In this document: positions 30,096 through 40,315 of the stretch, piece after piece | Position numbering within the stretch: position 1 is the first letter of the stretch | How the letters are laid out: each line of letters opens with the position of its first letter | Assembly: GCA_963726215.1 (NCBI GenBank) | Contig: CAVSBU010000004.1 | Location: 1 to 64,000 of the forward strand | Direction: 5' to 3' | DNA from: 9FT-COMBO-48-23 sp963726215 | Lineage (GTDB): Bacteria > Chloroflexota > Dehalococcoidia > GIF9 > UBA5629 | DNA: 64,000 bases | Translations under genes and position numbers: made by a program | The notes under the pieces: model-generated | The model's input: only the letters and a program-made list of their open reading frames with translations | What the model was told of the DNA's origin: nothing | Database searches by the model: none

Positions 30096-30803
30096 ATGCC
30101 AAAAGAACGCCCAAAAATAAAAGTGTTAATAGCTGACCAGCAGCCCTTGTTCCGGCAGGGCGTGCGCGCCTCTCTAAGTCAAATACCTGATGTAGATATC
30201 TGCGGTGAAGTCAATTCCGGTAATGAACTTATTTCAGCTATAAGCACTTTGTACCCTGATATCGTTCTCCTCGATATCGAGCTGTCCCATAGCGACGGCA
30301 CGGACTTAGCCAAAGCCGTCAAACAGCTGTTGCCCAGTGCCGCAGTAATATTGCTGTCACCACAACCCAACGATGATGAGCTCTTCCAGGCAATCAAATC
30401 CCGGGTAGCTGGCTATCTAAGGCGCGATGTCTCCTCGAATGAACTGTTGACGACAATCCGTAGAGCCGCCGCTGGCGAACACCCCATTAACGATACCTTC
30501 CTGTCACAGCCTAAGGTAGCCCATCACGTGCTGGAGCAATTTCAAAACTTCTCCTGGGGAAAAGGCGCCGAATCCTTTGTTTCACCTCTCACCCCCAGGG
30601 AAACTGAAATCCTCACCTACATGGCCCAGGGTTTCTTCAACAAGCAAATCGCCCTCGAACTCAACATCAGCGAACAGACCATTAAGAACCATATAACCTC
30701 CATACTGCGCAAACTGGATGCCAACGCCCGCACCCAGGCAGTCATCACCGCCCTGAAACGAGGCTTCATCACCCTGGACAAAGAAGTCAAGCAGCCACTG
30801 TAG
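30096..30803 (+). CDS. Two-component response regulator, NarL/LuxR family
   Basis: An N-terminal receiver domain (residues about 9-125) with IADQQPLFRQG, the phosphoacceptor Asp in PDIVLLDIELS (about residue 59) and the family lysine region replaced by YLRRDVS, followed by a LuxR helix-turn-helix domain (LTPRETEILTYMAQGFFNKQIALELNISEQTIKNHITSIL). The 235-residue length is normal. The usual conserved Lys near the receiver end appears as Arg. No histidine kinase lies beside it. It is the first gene before the surface-protein and phage-like region, so it may regulate some of it; that is inference. Confidence 0.87.
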   Translation: MPKERPKIKVLIADQQPLFRQGVRASLSQIPDVDICGEVNSGNELISAISTLYPDIVLLDIELSHSDGTDLAKAVKQLLPSAAVILLSPQPNDDELFQAIKSRVAGYLRRDVSSNELLTTIRRAAAGEHPINDTFLSQPKVAHHVLEQFQNFSWGKGAESFVSPLTPRETEILTYMAQGFFNKQIALELNISEQTIKNHITSILRKLDANARTQAVITALKRGFITLDKEVKQPL

Positions 30804-30885
30804 CCAAACGCCGCCTGGAACAAGATTCTCAGCATCACACCATCCACGAATATAAGAGGTTACCGTCGCTTTCATCTCAGAAGCT

Positions 30886-31826
30886 CTATGGTGCTCCGAG
30901 AATGAGTTTGTGCTGGTAGCGGGCTTGCTTCGGATTGTACTCGAACCGAATCCCGACTACACGAAACTTGACGGCTGACTGATTGGCTCCGGCATCTGAT
31001 ATTTGCACCACATCAAACAGCTCCTGGCCACAATTGGGCGGTATGAGTATGACCCCCCTCTTTCCCTGAGTCTCATCTTTGATAGTACAGCTCTGGCTAC
31101 GTCTGCCGCCTGGGCGGTGGTGGGGATGGCGGGGTCTGGCTGGAAGTCTAGCCTCTCTCCCACCAGGGCGACCTCGTCTGTGTTTACCGCTGTGCCGTAG
31201 ACGGGGTTGCCGTACTGGTCTCTGCCGATGATGTAGGCTCGGTTGACCTCCGGCGTCTCGGTGGCATACTGGCCGTCCAGGATAACATGCCAGACATACT
31301 TAAGAAGAGTTGGGCTGCCGATTGATATTTGCTGGATGATGCCCTGAGGATAGATATGGTGCCGACAATGCCGACGGATGGCGTGCCGTAGGCGATGGCC
31401 TGGACAATGCTCGACGGCAATAGGATTTGAGGATAGAGAAGAGCTGGCGTGCCGATGGCTACAACCTGGACAATACTCGATGGCTGGATGGTAAGCGCTG
31501 GCTGTTAAGACCCGTGGGCGTGCCATAGCTTACTGGCTGGATGATGCTTGAGGGGCTCAGGCGGGATCCCCCAACCAGCTGCTAATTCTCCATAAGATGC
31601 AGGGGTAGAAGCACCTAATGGGTAAGGCCAGCTAAAAAGTGCTGAAAGTAATACCACTATATTTACACGAACCACTGGCAATATACTCAACTGCACCTGC
31701 GTCCTTCGTGGCTACGGCTAACCAGTAGTATGTGTCTTTAGTTACGTTTAGCTCTGGAATGCTGAGGGTATTCCAGCCAGAGACTACATTTTGAGCTGTG
31801 TGTGCTGCACGTCTGAAGACGTGCAT
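30886..31826 (-). pseudogene. Phage-structural-like protein with GTP-repeat motif (broken)
   Basis: Read on the minus strand across several frames and possibly truncated at its 5' end near an 18-base palindrome at 31810. The N-terminal part NVVSGWNTLSIPELNVTKDTYYWLAVAT resembles phage tail or adhesin beta domains. The middle has four copies of a motif near PSSIVQxIAYGTPxL (PSSIIQPVSYGTP, PSSIVQVVAIGTP, PSSIVQAIAYGTP, QGIIQQISIGSP). The C-terminal domain WHVILDGQYATETPEVN ends at 30886. Similar GIxS...FGxP repeats occur in phage structural proteins; assignment is tentative. Confidence 0.5.
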
Positions 31827-32037
31827 CTGGATCTCTTAAATCGGCTAAATAGCTAAATACTTTAATTGCCCAGCACTAAACCCTGAAATCTGATTTCGAC
31901 CTAGCAAATGCCTTAAATTTGAATCAACTCTCCCGTTCGTCATTTTCATTTGATATTGAGATCATTAGCTCCTTAGGTTTCGGCAATTTAGTGCTTCAGA
32001 GATTATTACAGGTTGAAGATTCTATTAGACGGCCGAT

Positions 32038-32307
32038 CTATTCCCTGCCACTGAATGGTGATATCCGAGCCATTGGGCGTGCACGGCTGACGCCGAAAAG
32101 CTCGGCTATCTCCTTAACGCTTTTGCCCATCCGCCTCAGTTCCGCCATTCGTCTCTTCCGCGCCGCCATCCTCAGCCGCTGCTGACCCCTGGGCTCGTCC
32201 TCAACACATCTGGGCAGCGGACAATTCAAACACGACGGAAAGAACTCACAGCCCTCATCCCGCCACTCAATCTCGTCAGGTAATAAATCAAGTTCACTGC
32301 CAATCAT
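32038..32307 (-). CDS. Small Cys-motif plus helix-turn-helix protein
   Basis: An 89-residue protein starting at ATG 32307 (AGGG upstream). The N-terminal half has CEFFPSCLNCPLPRC, four cysteines in a zinc-finger-like spacing; the C-terminal half is basic with AELRRMGKSVKEIAELFGVSR, a helix-turn-helix of the resolvase/sigma4 type. I take it as a small regulator or a phage-associated protein next to the broken structural-like gene. Its function is unknown. Confidence 0.6.
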   Translation of the reverse strand: MIGSELDLLPDEIEWRDEGCEFFPSCLNCPLPRCVEDEPRGQQRLRMAARKRRMAELRRMGKSVKEIAELFGVSRARPMARISPFSGRE

Positions 32308-32492
32308 GATGACCCTATACTAGCACTAATGTTCTATTTACTCAAGATGATTTTGTCGCTTTCGTTTCAAAACATTAGCCATGATTTACCTCATGACCCT
32401 CTCAAATCGGCTACAGGTGGGAAGCAGGGTCGTGGACTTTATAGCATCCGTGTAATCTGTTCATTTAAGTGCTGCTGTAATCGGCTTCGGAC
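32308..32492. other. Intergenic region upstream of the first TIG-repeat gene
   Basis: No gene supportable. It ends in the promoter at 32493. Confidence 0.4.
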
Positions 32493-32521
32493 TTGACAAG
32501 GCTCAGGCAAGGGGGTATAAA
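32493..32521 (+). promoter_or_regulatory. Sigma70-like promoter, possibly leaderless
   Basis: TTGACA (32493-32498), 17 bases, TATAAA (32516-32521). The ATG at 32531 lies only 10 bases after the -10 box, so the transcript may start at or close to the initiation codon. Confidence 0.7.
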
Positions 32522-32530
32522 ATTTACATC

Positions 32531-33873
32531 ATGAAATTTCTAGGTTATGCTGGCTCTGATTCTCCTCCTGGCACTGTCGCTGGTGCCGGGCGCCGTCAAA
32601 GCCGACGGCTGAGCCGGGGGTGCCTGTTCCTCCACAGTTAGTGGAGCAGAAGGCAACACGGGCAAGGTCGGCTCGACGGCAACTATAACCATAAATGGCG
32701 GCGGCGTTTGATGTAGACGGGCCTTATACAATCGTGTGGAGCAAAACCCCTATCGCCAAAGATAGCGTTGAATGTACCGATGAGGTTTCAGCCTCATGTT
32801 AACCGTGGTAGGTAAGGGCGAGTATTCCTACGAGACACAAAGGAAGTAACGGTCTCTTTTACCATCCCCGAAGCCGCTTACGGTACTAACTTCGTCCAGT
32901 TCCTGCGAGCTGGCGCCCGGAAAACCCTTACGGCTTCTCCTTTTCGGTGGTGCCGGGCATTAAGCCGTGACCCCATCGACATGCACGCCCCGCTCTACTG
33001 TCACCATCAAGGGCACCGGCTTCCCGGCCAAGAATAAGAACATCAAGGTCAGCTTCGATGGCAACGATACCAAACTGAGCATCACTTACCAGCGAGCTGG
33101 GCAGCTTTACCGCCGAGTTCACCATACCCGATACCATGGCCGGAAACCACCAGTTCAAAGCTACCGATGAGAACATGTCCTTCGGAGATATTACCGCTAA
33201 CCTCCAGGTCGGCCCGACCATCAGCCTTCAACCGGAGCATCCCGAGATCGGCGCCGAGGTCACATTGACCGGCTGGGGCTTCGCCGCCAGAAGCACTGTA
33301 TCCATTAAGTACGATGATATTGCCGTATCAAACTCTCCAACTACCGACGACACCGGCAACTTCACCGAGAAGTTCATGGTGCCCGAAAGCTCCACGGACA
33401 ACTCACGTCATCACCGCCACCGACAGGGCGGGCAATGTCGCCACCTTCGGCCTGCCTCTGGAAGGCACTCCGCCGTCAGCACCGAATCCTATCTCACCGG
33501 TAGACGAGAGATTCGGCTGGTTCGGCTCGCAGCCTGTCATCTTCACCTGGAGCCCGGTGTCCGACCCCAGCGGCATCACCTATACCCTGGAGGTAGATAA
33601 AAGCCTTCGCTTCTTCCCGCTGGAACCGGGCATGAGAAAGACAGGCCTGACCAAGCCCAACGCGTCATGACCCTTGAGCCGGGCACCTATTACTGGCGGG
33701 TCAAAGCCGTCGACGGTGCCGGCAACGAAAGCGAATGGTCGCTCTCCCCGTACCCGTTCCAGGTAGGATTTTTCTCCGGCCTATATCTCGCCGTCGGTGC
33801 CATCATCTTCGTTATCATCTTCATCTTCATCGTCCGTGCCTTCTTCCGCCGCGTCCGCGAATATTACAAGTAG
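32531..33873 (+). CDS. TIG-repeat surface protein with C-terminal membrane anchor (several frameshifts)
   Basis: Secreted, anchored surface protein, paralog of the intact gene at 48968-50755. A signal peptide (LALILLLALSLVPGAVKADG) is read near the 5' end after a frame change; Ig-like TIG units follow (STVTIKGTGFPAKNKNIKVSF, GAEVTLTGWGFAARSTVSI), then an FnIII-like module (TPPSAPNPISPVDERFGWFG to TYYWRVKAVDGAGNESEW), and one membrane segment (LYLAVGAIIFVIIFIFIVRAF) with a short basic tail. Frames change at least five times (near 32610, 32700, 32960, 33100, 33400, 33660). The alternative frames retain the fold, so the breaks are recent or artefactual. Confidence 0.65.
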
Positions 33874-34211
33874 ACACCATCCTGACCCTAAGCCTAGACC
33901 ACCAAATATCAACATTACATAATACTACGAGATCTCAAACATCATGATCTAACGAATTCAAAAGGTAGGATCTCAAGGTCATAAAGCAGATTTATCGTCG
34001 CGGACTTCAATACTGAGTAAATTCTTGATCTTAATCTGAGTCATTATATTCTGGTGCCTTAGAATTGACACGTCGCTCCCTTTCGAAGGGAATCAGGACA
34101 TGGTGCTCTCGTAATGACAATCTCTACGACTCTTGGTCTACTGTAATTTTGGTGCTTAAAATTTATTTGAAATTTTGTGCTTGGGATTTGGGATTTTACA
34201 CTTGGGGGGTC
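33874..34211. repeat. Intergenic region with worn repeats
   Basis: No gene supportable. Contains a degraded GATTGCC/CTCGTAATGAC-type repeat near 34070-34125 and an AT-rich GCTTGGGATTTGGGATTTT unit near 34178-34196 that recurs near 55.57 kb and, in altered form, near 62.65 kb. Confidence 0.5.
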
Positions 34212-34538
34212 TTGACAGGCGTGGTACAATAGTACTAAGGCAAGGGAAAACCCTTGTCCTTTGGATTATCTATGGAAAGGAGGTGATGAGATTGGCAGGA
34301 AGCCGAGGCTGGTATACACCGGCTGAAGCAAGCAAGGAACGTCCTGACTCCGGGACATAAAGCCCAAACCCAGAAAAAATTTTCTGGGTGTATGTGTGGA
34401 GTAGCCCGTACAGGCGGGCTGTAAAAATACCTTCAAAAAGTTAATACTTTCCCCGTCAAGGGTCCCTAAAACCGGAGGCGGAGGTCGAATTTCCGCCGAA
34501 GGTCTCCGAAACAAGCCCCGTATGTGATTTCTTCTGAA
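34212..34538 (+). promoter_or_regulatory. Structured leader upstream of the first Asp-box protein
   Basis: TTGACA at 34212-34217 is followed by TACAAT and AGTACTAAGG, but the spacing to either candidate -10 is not ideal. Downstream are a hairpin (CAAGGG/CCCTTG, 34241-34256), a perfect AAAGGAGGTGA with a short open frame, then hairpins ACCCAGAAAA/TTTTCTGGGT (34368-34389) and AGCCCG/CGGGCT (about 34405-34423). This suggests a long, structured 5' leader. Confidence 0.45.
34292..34360 (+). CDS. Possible leader peptide (22 residues)
   Basis: TTG start at 34292 with GGAGGT seven bases before it, product MAGSRGWYTPAEASKERPDS plus two residues, stop at 34360. It lies inside the structured leader of the Asp-box gene. 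A similar AAAGGAGGTGA-GATT-GCAGG arrangement precedes the lipoprotein gene at 38925, there with a 7-codon frame (38836-38859). It may be a leader peptide or only a shared leader motif. Confidence 0.3.
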   Translation: MAGSRGWYTPAEASKERPDSGT

Positions 34539-34573
34539 TGTAGCCCCGAGGCTTAGTCTCGGGTCGGACTACA
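34539..34573. repeat. Palindromic repeat R1, partial copy 2
   Basis: TGTAGCCCCGAGGCTTAGTCTCGGGTC, the hairpin half of element R1, 50 bases before the Asp-box gene start. Confidence 0.6.
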
Positions 34574-34624
34574 GAGGAAATAACCAGGGAATATTTTCGG
34601 AGTTTAGAAATATTAGGAGGTATA

Positions 34625-37600
34625 ATGAAAACAAAATATCCTAACCTATTCGGTATCCTGGCTGCGCTGATGCTGGTTGCCAGCTTCGTGGTGCCAGTAA
34701 GCCTGGCTTCACCGTCAGCAGTACAGGCTGACCCCGGCATCTGCAAATGGGATACCTTAAGGGAGCCGGGCGCGCTACCTGGGACTGAGGTCATCGCCAC
34801 GAACACAGACCCATTGACCTGGCTGTCGGCAGTGACTTGAGCTACAGTACGTCGCCGTAGTGAATGAAGACGCGCCGACTTACGTACTGGCCGTTCGGCC
34901 CGATCAACCTGTTCAAATGGTCCAATACCAAGGGCCATATTCTGGTCATCGTCCAAATGGCTGGCGTTAGCCCGTGATCCCATGTGGGGTGGCGTATTCT
35001 GCGCTCAGGCTTCCCTGTTGACCGTCTTACCCGCCAGGTATACCAGGTAGCCATTGCGCCCGATAACCCCAACTTCTGCGCTGTTACCACCGATGGCACT
35101 GTACCAGCCGGTGCTGGAGCCATGACCGGCCCGAAAGAGGTATGGGTTACCCAGAACGGCGGCGCGGACTGGGATTTCACCAACCTGGCTACGCTGCTCT
35201 GATGCCTGGTGAGACCATCCGCTCCATCGACATCTCGGTCGATTACGGCGGCAAGCGAGACATCGCAGTCGGCACCACAACTGGTGCTGGCGGCGGCCGT
35301 CTCTTCGTGGTCAAGTCCACCGGCTTCTCCGGCTGGCAAGTCCAAGACACCTGCCATGCACGCGATTGACTGGGCACGTCGATTTCTTTGCCGTGAAGTT
35401 CTCACCGAGCTATGCCAGCGATGCTTCACTGGCAGTCGTCTTCGCTGACAATACTACCGGCCTACCTGCCCGTGGCATAGCGTGCTGGCGCCACCTTCTA
35501 CAACGTAGCCCTGCGCGACATCGACCAGAACGCCACCTTAAGCTGGGCATTCACCGCACCCGGCATCGAGGTCAAAGACCCAACCTGGGCTGTCGGCTGC
35601 TTCACCAGGCTTCTGACGCTGAACAAGGCTGACCTGGAGCTGCCGTCCGACTTCTCCGGCCAGGCGGCATCACTGCGCCGTGCCTATATCAGCCTGGATG
35701 CCTGTCGTTAACGCTGCACGGCGTTGCTCAAACCAGTCTGCGACACGGACGGCATCTTCCGCATCGACGACACCACCGTTTACACGCTGATGGACACCTC
35801 GAACATCGCTGACAAGTCCATCTACAGCATCGCCTATTTCGGCACCTATGCTTCAGGCAAGCTGCTGGCTGGCGAGCGAATGGGCTATCCGTGCACGGCC
35901 ACCGTGCCCACATGGTTCACCGATTCGCCGACAACCTGCCCCATCCCCTGCTGGTATCCGGCGCTTAAAGCCGACTACCGGCGCTGCCTGCCCAGGCCAC
36001 TGCCTGCTGCTCAGTTGGCTCGAAGGACGGTGTCGGTGCGGCTATAGTCGCCTGGGCACCCCAGGGCGACCTGGCCTATGTCGTCACCGGGTCAAAGGCT
36101 TATACGTACCGGCACCTACTGGTATACATCCGCTTTTTAGCAGCCCCGGTTGGTAATGACGAATCTGCTATGGCATCAGCCGCAACAACGGCGAGACCTG
36201 GAACCAGATTTCACTGATTGATACCATAATTACCGGTTCACCGATATAGCTCCGACGCCAGACTGCAAGACAATCTACCTGGCTTCGGTCAACTACCTAC
36301 AATGCAGCACCTGCTGCGGCTTCGACAGCGTCTGGCGCACCAGCGCAATCCCGACGTGGTATCACCTCTTTCCCCTGCTGCCTGTAGGCACTATACTGGG
36401 AGAGGGTGTTTACCCACGTAACGGCGCCCGATTGCACGTATACGCAGACCGATGGGCTATACTGAGGGTGGTGCCTTACTGCGCCGACCCGACCGGCGAA
36501 ATCGTCGCCTGGGCAGTCTATGATCCCAGCATCGACTTTCGCGCACGGCGTAGCCGCCTGGTCGCCTGACTTCGGCGATTACTGGGCAATGATAACGCCG
36601 CGGCATCCGGTTCAGGACTTCTCCTTCGAGTCGAGGACGGTTATGTACTTCCTCAGCCCGGGCGGATTGGTCCAGAAGATGCCGTATACCGGCACTGCCT
36701 GGTCTAGCTCCTTCCCAACGTTGATTCAGGGCTTGCTTATGGCGCTCACACCATTGCCGCTTATCCCGAGGGCAAGGTGATTGTCGGCGCAAATGCTGTG
36801 ATGAACGCAGCTGTATGTGCCACGTCATACTGCCGGTAACTTCAACACCGACAACCCGTCGTTCACCGTCCAGATTCTGTCCGGCAATACACCGGCCTGA
36901 TGCGGCAATGTCCATGTCGCCTTCGACCCCAACTTCAAGGACAATAACATCTACTACATCGGCGTCGATGATGCTGGCGGTACCTGCACCGGCTCGGTAT
37001 ACCGCAACAACCCGGCAGCGCAGCTAAGATGGTCTGACACCAATATGATGTCTGCTATCAACGGCGCCGTCTGCTGCCCCGCTCTCCACGCGGTCGGCCA
37101 GTACGGTATAGTGCTTGCCTTCACCGGCCAGGCACTGTACTCGGCTCATCACGGGTGCGCATGCAGCTGCCCAGTGTCACCTTGCGGAGTTGACCGCACC
37201 ATCGATGACGGCACCGGCAAATACGGACCGCTCTCCGGCATGCCCAAGCCGGGCATCGCCTGGGACCACCTGGCTGCCGGCTTCCGCCGCTCCAGCTGCC
37301 GGTGCTTCACTGACTGGAGCCGTCTTCGCTTAAGATCTGCGGCTGCTGCACACTGGACACCGACAGCACGCTGTACGCCATCGATAACGCGCATACTGGT
37401 ACTACGCTAGGCACCGGTTGCAGCATACCGGCAGGCTTAATCTGGGCCTTCACCGACTGCATGGCTAAGAGGGGACCCGCCCTCGTAACCGAGGACAAGA
37501 CCCTCATCGGCTGCGACCCGGTATCCGGCAGGGCTCAGGAAGTCAACCTGTGCTGGGAGCAGCTCTGCGTGGCTGACGCATACGACATCGAGATCGCCAA

Positions 37601-38320
37601 GGACGCAGACTTCACCATTAAGATTATCGACTGGGTCACTGAGGCCGTATTGTGGACCGCTCTTCCTCAGTCCAGCAGATGTGACCAACTCCGTGCGTCT
37701 ACTTCCCCGCTGGCGGCGGTGCTTCGGCAGTGCCGATCAGCACTGCAGCAGGCTCAGCTATTGCTGCTACGGCAACCTCGAGTGCGGCCACACCTATTAC
37801 TGGCGTGTCAAGGCTCGCGAGTGCGCCACTACACAGGTTATCCGCAGCCCGTGGTCTGAGGTCAGAAGCTTCACCGTCAAGGCCGGCTTACCGGTAGTAA
37901 GCCCGTACTTTGGCCTACAACTCCTGGCACCTAACAACGGCTGCCTGGGATGCCCCGTCAAGCCAGTTTCCTTCTCCTGGTCACCGTTCAAGGAGACCAC
38001 GAAGTACAAGTTCCAACTGGCTACAGATGCGGGTATGACCCAGATCGTCAAAGAGGCCGAGAGTCGACTACCACCGCCTACGAGTACGATGGCACGCTGG
38101 ACTTACAGCACCAACTACTTCTGGCGCGTGATGTCCGTGGAACCAGCGCCCAGCGACTGGTCCGCTACCTTCAGCTTCCAGACTGAGGCTAAACCTGCAG
38201 CAGCAGCAGGCAACAGCACCAGCAGCTCCAACTCCAATATGGGTCTGGGTTGTTATCGCTATCGGCGCTATACTGGTCATCGTCACCCTGGTACTCATCT
38301 TCAAGACGCGCCGGGTGTGA
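34625..38320 (+). CDS. Giant Asp-box (BNR) surface protein, putative S-layer type (about 20 frameshifts)
   Basis: A protein of about 1,230 residues: signal peptide (LAALMLVASFVVPVSLASPSAVQA), many beta-propeller blades with Asp-box style motifs (GTVPAGAGAMTGPKEVWVT, ISRNNGETWNQISLID), a module DPVSGRAQEVNLCWEQLCVADAYDIEIAK, two FnIII-like units (TYYWRVKA, YFWRVMSV), and a C-terminal membrane segment (VVIAIGAILVIVTLVLIF, KTRRV) ending at 38320. ATG 34625 follows AGGAGG. It is cysteine-rich at loop positions (QCSTCCGFDSVW, GCCTLD). The frame changes about 20 times yet motifs persist. Homologous throughout to the protein at 40559-43767. Dehalococcoides Asp-box proteins are regarded as putative S-layer proteins; the role here is inferred. 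Confidence 0.65.
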
Positions 38321-38345
38321 TCCTTACCTGCTTGAGATAAGCAAA

Positions 38346-38380
38346 AAGGGAGGTGGCATAAGCCACCTCCCTTTCTTATT
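38346..38380 (+). terminator. Strong hairpin terminator
   Basis: A 12-bp stem AAGGGAGGTGGC (38346-38357), loop ATAA, GCCACCTCCCTT (38362-38373), then TCTTATTT. It ends the first Asp-box gene. Confidence 0.85.
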
Positions 38381-38479
38381 TCCGCCTCTGTCATTCTAGA
38401 AGCCCGAAGTCACGACGAATCTCTACTTTCAAATGCAGATCCGTCCCCTTAACTCATTCAGAGCCAATACTTTGCAATT

Positions 38480-38605
38480 TTAGCCTCGACCTCTTCTACC
38501 ATCTGAGCTCTCGCTCCCAATCTAGCCTCGACCTTTGGCTACCACTTAGCCTTGACCTCTTCCAGATCTGTAGCCACGAGGTTTCTATAATCTCGTGGCT
38601 CAGTC
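38480..38605. repeat. Tandem worn R1 fragments
   Basis: Three copies of TAGCCTCGACCT or TAGCCTTGACCT (near 38482, 38522, 38548) followed by a nearly complete TGTAGCCACGAGG...CTCGTGGCT hairpin (38569-38600). Repeated insertion or expansion of element R1. Confidence 0.6.
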
Positions 38606-38634
38606 TTGTAATGATATGCCAGAGTAGCCATACA

Positions 38635-38664
38635 TTGACAATATTTACGAGTGCGGTGTATCAT
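38635..38664 (+). promoter_or_regulatory. Sigma70-like promoter
   Basis: TTGACA (38635-38640), 18 bases, TATCAT (38659-38664), some 260 bases before the lipoprotein gene, leaving a long leader. Confidence 0.5.
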
Positions 38665-38710
38665 TTTTCTAGGGGTGCATATCAAAACTACTGAGGCATC
38701 ATACAACTCG

Positions 38711-38745
38711 GTACTAAAGTATATTGAACTCCAGTACTAAAGTAT
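38711..38745 (+). promoter_or_regulatory. Direct repeat GTACTAAAGTAT (two copies)
   Basis: Two identical 12-mers at 38711-38722 and 38734-38745, 23 bases apart (about two helical turns), in the leader of the lipoprotein gene. Related words (AGTACTAAGG, ATACTAATGTACTGG) lie before the other surface genes. Possible operator. Confidence 0.4.
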
Positions 38746-38924
38746 CACTAGCGGATAAACAAATCCACTCCATATTCCGTTATCCTATTTAGGGATTGAA
38801 AATATTACGGTCATACTAAAAGGAGGTGAGATTTTTTGCAGGTAAGAGTTACAGCTTAAAGGCAGGCTTTTCCCCCGCATCGAGGTAAGCTAAACGGAAA
38901 TAATATTAAAAAATGGAGGTGAAT

Positions 38925-40158
38925 ATGAACACGCAAAAATGGTTTCTTGTCTTAATCGCCATGTCGTTGGTGGCGCTGATTGGCTCAGCCGCCGGCTGCG
39001 GTGCCGCGGCACCGGCAACACCGGCTGCCAAGCCAACCATCAGCTCCTTTACCGCCAGCCCGACGAGCATCAATCAGGGGCAGCAGACCACGCTTAGCTG
39101 GAACGTATCCGGTGCCACCACAGTTACCATACAGCCCGATATCGGAACTATAGGCCCAACTGGCTCGCTGACGCTGACGCCGAATGCCACCGTCACCTAC
39201 ACATTGACAGCTAGCAACGAGGCCGGTAGCTCCACCAGTTCCGCTACCGTAAACGTGACGCCGGTGGTCGCCGGTAAGCCCGATTTGGTCATTACGGATA
39301 TCTACCTCTTGGCAAGCCAGGTCTATTACAAAATAAAGAATCAGGGCAATGCCGTGGCGCCACAGACCCAAACAGATTTTTATATCGGTTCTATTGACCA
39401 ACCTGACCAAAGAGTCACCTGGCTTAAACAGACCAGTGACTTTGTAGACACGCTGGCCCAGGCGAGGAAAGGACACAGCGCTTTTCCAATTTCGATTGGA
39501 TCGTTATCAGATCTGTAGGAACCCTACTGAGGCAAAGTTCGTCACCTATAATGTCAAGGCCTGCGCTAATGCCGATAATGCTATCGCAGAGAGCAATACA
39601 GGACAACAACTGTCTTATCGAAGTCTGGGGCCAGACTTTATCTACGATTTCGTGAAACAAGCGCATCTGGCTAAGTGGACGAGCGGCGCCGGTACTCTGT
39701 TCTGGCCGATGTCCTCCATGGACGTGAAGGGAGCCGCCTATTTAATCACTTACAACCCCGTACTGGTAATGTGCCCCGAGAAGGTAAACAACGGCTGGAT
39801 AATGGGCAAATTCGGCGATTTTTATAATGACAAAGACGACCCACGCTGCCATGGTCCGGGATATCGAATATACCGATGCTGGCACAGTTTACTTCCAAGG
39901 TAGGCTTTGCACCGGGCACGACATCCCCCGACGGAGTCACCGTTGCCCTTGGTTACTTCGATGATATGGGCAGCCTCGTATTTTTCAACAAGATGCCCGT
40001 CATGAGCGATGGGCAAATGCACGACTATAATGTCGACCTTAGTAGTATGGCTGGGAAGCATACCCAGTTCGTGCTCTGGGTTCAAGCCAACGGCTCTCCT
40101 GAGGGCACCTGCGTGAGATGGGAGGCACCCAAGATAACTCAAAAAGCACAGCCAATAG
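38925..40158 (+). CDS. CARDB-type lipoprotein (several frameshifts)
   Basis: Exported lipoprotein. ATG 38925 follows GGAGGTGAAT. Signal peptide with lipobox (LIGSAAGC, Cys about residue 25), an Ala/Pro linker, an Ig-like unit (SFTASPTSINQGQQTTLSWNV), and a CARDB-like domain (KPDLVITDIYLLASQVYYKI, with the typical NCLIEVWG end after a frame change), then a C-terminal beta domain (YFDDMGSLVFFNKMPVMSDG). Frames change near 39447, 39510, 39600, 39845 and probably 40140. The ORF frame runs on to 40238 through the terminator, so I take the stop at 40156-40158, in another frame, as the true end. Likely surface-bound by lipid anchor. Confidence 0.65.
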
Positions 40159-40186
40159 ATGTAGCTGGCATCGCTGGTAGCATAAC

Positions 40187-40220
40187 AAGGGCGGGGCTTA
40201 AAGCCCCGCCCTTCTTATTT
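40187..40220 (+). terminator. Strong hairpin terminator
   Basis: AAGGGCGGGGC pairs with GCCCCGCCCTT around TTAAA, followed by CTTATTT, ending the lipoprotein gene. Confidence 0.85.
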
Positions 40221-40254
40221 GCTGCATATTGTGAGTAGTGCCCTTTTCGCACCA

Positions 40255-40315
40255 CGTAGCCCCGACCTTAAATCATAAGTCAGGCCACGAGCTTCAAAAG
40301 CCTCGTAACTAAATT
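40255..40315. repeat. Palindromic repeat R1, worn copy
   Basis: CGTAGCCCCGACCTTAAATCATAAGTC and GCCACGAGC...GCCTCG: a degraded R1 element in the orientation of the next full copy. Confidence 0.5.

Noticed and set aside
34840..36047. Treating the many frames of the first Asp-box gene as separate small genes
   Set aside because: Successive frames reproduce the order of its unbroken paralog at 40559, so they are pieces of one gene.
40159..40238. Continuation of the CARDB lipoprotein to 40238
   Set aside because: It would read through a strong terminator hairpin; an earlier stop at 40156-40158 in the adjacent frame is more plausible.
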